Part shown: positions 62,581 to 64,000 of the stretch, piece by piece
Layout of the letters: each line of letters begins with the position of its first letter
Numbering within the stretch: the first letter of the stretch is position 1
From: Bradyrhizobium arachidis
GTDB taxonomy: Bacteria; Pseudomonadota; Alphaproteobacteria; Rhizobiales; Xanthobacteraceae
Assembly (NCBI RefSeq): GCF_024758505.1
Contig: NZ_CP077970.1
Coordinates: forward strand, 62,001-126,000
Direction: 5' to 3'
Length of the DNA stretch: 64,000 bases
Position numbers and translations under genes: made by a program
Notes under the pieces: model-generated
What the model saw: only the letters and a program-made list of their open reading frames with translations
Database searches by the model: none
Told to the model about the DNA's origin: nothing

Positions 62581-63504
62581 GTGACGATCATCGACCAGGG
62601 TAACGGAGCCACGGGCCAGGCTGCGGCCGATCTGATCAAGGACACGACCACCCAGACCTTCGTGAAGGACGTCATCGAGGAATCGAAGCGCCAGCCGGTG
62701 CTGATCGACTTCTGGGCCGAGTGGTGCGGACCGTGCAAGCAGCTCACCCCCGTGCTGGAAAAGGCGGTCAAGGCGGCCAAGGGCAAGGTCAAGCTGGTCA
62801 AGATGAACATTGACCAGCATCCGGCGATACCCGGCCAGATGGGTATTCAGTCGATTCCCGCCGTGATCGCCTTCGTCAACGGCCAGCCGGCCGACGGTTT
62901 CATGGGCGCGGTGCCTGAGAGCCAGGTCAACGCCTTCATCGAGCGGCTGACCAAGGGCGTCACGGCGCCCGGCGAGGTCAATGTCGCCGAGATCATCCAG
63001 GAGGCCGAGGCCGTGCTCGCCGAAGGCGACGCCGCGGCCGCAGCCCAGATCTATGCCGAGGCGCTGCAGGTCGATTCGACCAACATCGCCGCGCTTGCGG
63101 GCCTCGCCAAATGCTACGTCGTCTCGGGCGCGATCGAGCAGGCCAAGCAGACGCTTGCCATGGTGCCGGAATCCAAGCGCAATGACGCCGCCGTGAAGGC
63201 CGTGCAGGCCTCGATCGATCTCGCCGAGCAGGCACAGTCGCTCGGTCCCGTTGCCGAGCTGGAACAGAAAGTCGCCGCAAACCCGCTCGATCATCAGGCA
63301 CGTTTCGACCTCGCGACCGCGCTCAACGCGCAGGGCGACCGGGCGGCGGCAACCGACCAATTGCTGGCGATCGTCAAGCGCGACCGCAAATGGAACGACG
63401 ACGGCGCGCGCAAGCAGCTCGTGCAGTTCTTCGAGGCCTGGGGCGGCACGGATGATGCAACCGTCGACGGACGCAAGAAGCTGTCGACCATCCTGTTTTC
63501 TTAG
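62581..63504 (+). CDS. YbbN-like thioredoxin with TPR (co-chaperone)
   Basis: 307 residues from a GTG at 62581 with GAGGGA upstream; the frame opens at a TTG at 62560. The thioredoxin domain (about 20-130) has WAEWCGPCKQL, the full CGPC site, unlike E. coli YbbN (CnoX), which lacks the second cysteine. A C-terminal tetratricopeptide region (about 140-300) follows. Family members hold oxidised proteins for GroEL or DnaK. The Lon-N-domain gene follows after 40 bases, a frequent pair in rhizobia. Confidence 0.93.
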   Translation: MTIIDQGNGATGQAAADLIKDTTTQTFVKDVIEESKRQPVLIDFWAEWCGPCKQLTPVLEKAVKAAKGKVKLVKMNIDQHPAIPGQMGIQSIPAVIAFVNGQPADGFMGAVPESQVNAFIERLTKGVTAPGEVNVAEIIQEAEAVLAEGDAAAAAQIYAEALQVDSTNIAALAGLAKCYVVSGAIEQAKQTLAMVPESKRNDAAVKAVQASIDLAEQAQSLGPVAELEQKVAANPLDHQARFDLATALNAQGDRAAATDQLLAIVKRDRKWNDDGARKQLVQFFEAWGGTDDATVDGRKKLSTILFS

Positions 63505-63544
63505 GCAGGCTATGCGCTAACAAGACCACCGGGGACGGCTCCAG

Positions 63545-64000
63545 ATGCCGATCAACATCGAATATCGCGGGCCCGCCGATCTTCCGGAAATCATCCCGGT
63601 GTTTCCGTTGCCGGGTGCGCTACTGCTGCCGCGCGGCCAAATGCCGCTCAACATTTTTGAGCCGCGCTATCTCGCCATGGTCGACGATTCCTTCCGCGAC
63701 GGCCATCGGTTGATCGGCATGATCCAGCCCGATGTGGCGCATTCGCCGAAGGATTCGGACAAGCCGACGCTATTCCAGGTCGGCTGCGTCGGCCGCATCA
63801 CCCAGCTCGCCGAATCCGGCGACGGCCGCTACATCCTCGAACTGACCGGCGTCGCGCGCTTCAAGGTGGTCCAGGAGCTCGAGGTGCTTACCGCCTACCG
63901 GCAGTGCAAGGTGGACTTCTTCGCCTTCACTGACGATTTTACCGCGCGCAAGGGCGAGGACGAGGTCAATCGCGATGCGCTGCTCGTCGCACTGGCGGAA
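63545..64000 (+). CDS. Lon N-terminal (substrate-binding) domain protein, partial
   Basis: 152 codons are visible, with no stop before the window ends. The sequence IPVFPLPGALLLPRGQMPLN and FEPRYLAMVDD is the LON N-domain signature. Stand-alone LON-domain proteins of about 220 residues lack the ATPase and protease parts of Lon. Probably cotranscribed with the YbbN-like gene. Confidence 0.92.
   Translation, partial: MPINIEYRGPADLPEIIPVFPLPGALLLPRGQMPLNIFEPRYLAMVDDSFRDGHRLIGMIQPDVAHSPKDSDKPTLFQVGCVGRITQLAESGDGRYILELTGVARFKVVQELEVLTAYRQCKVDFFAFTDDFTARKGEDEVNRDALLVALAE

Overview
The window reads as ordinary chromosomal DNA of an alphaproteobacterium, most likely Bradyrhizobium or a close relative (Nitrobacteraceae). 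The reasons are high GC with dense gene packing, a hemD / Mic60-mitofilin / HemY-like cluster divergent from tsaD, a ZTP riboswitch in front of purH, EcfG-type (GGAAC-N17-CGTT) and CtrA-type (TTAA-N7-TTAAC) signals, and many intergenic palindromic repeats of the kinds that start CGTCATTCCGGG, CATGGCCGGG or TGTCGTCCCGG. I see no insertion sequence, prophage, integrase or CRISPR array. The species is inference; the gene calls rest on family motifs read from the translations.

Layout. 1-2.1 kb: an exported protein, a single-domain response regulator and a divergent Crp/Fnr-type regulator. 2.2-4.9 kb: a four-gene operon of an Lgt-like membrane transferase, a radical SAM protein with the cysteine layout of tetraether lipid synthase, and two paralogous small membrane proteins. 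This is the best candidate for an undescribed system. 5-8.4 kb: typA and an amine-oxidase-type flavoprotein. 8.4-11.5 kb: a tight leftward operon of alpha/beta hydrolase, DUF2269, SDR-DoxX fusion and DCC thiol protein. 11.8-16.3 kb: GNAT, ppa, M20 peptidase, folD, DUF167 and YggT. 16.5-25 kb: tRNA-Ala, then leftward metabolic and signalling genes (enoyl-CoA hydratase, NTF2-like, amidotransferase, SDR, TerB, adenylate cyclase, P450, Tat-exported hydrolase).

25-29.5 kb: an MFS transporter, then small secreted cysteine-rich or low-complexity proteins and a polysaccharide deacetylase; three CRP-like sites lie among them. 29.7-36.3 kb: tRNA-Thr, the hemD-Mic60-HemY operon and the divergent tsaD-gpsA-EVE operon. 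36.4-45 kb: a second adenylate cyclase, SRPBCC protein, topoisomerase IB, acs, an L,D-transpeptidase, a nuclease, an SdhAF4-like factor and RsmB. 45-52 kb: heparinase II/III, riboswitch-controlled purH, an MFS protein and gamma-glutamyltransferase. 52-57 kb: GST, a DUF2239 gene behind a promoter with paired operator-like repeats, MATE pump, DsbA-type isomerase and ketopantoate reductase. 57-64 kb: cytochrome c with a sorbosone-dehydrogenase-like protein, an L,D-transpeptidase operon, an epimerase, tRNA-Gly, a YbbN-like thioredoxin and a Lon-N-domain protein cut by the window end.

Together the genes serve envelope construction (lipid, peptidoglycan and polysaccharide enzymes), central metabolism (acetate activation, purines, folate, heme, glycerol phosphate) and translation (TypA, TsaD, RsmB, three tRNAs). 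cAMP signalling may link parts of it: two class III cyclases and three TGTGA-N6-TCACG sites share the window, but that link is inference.
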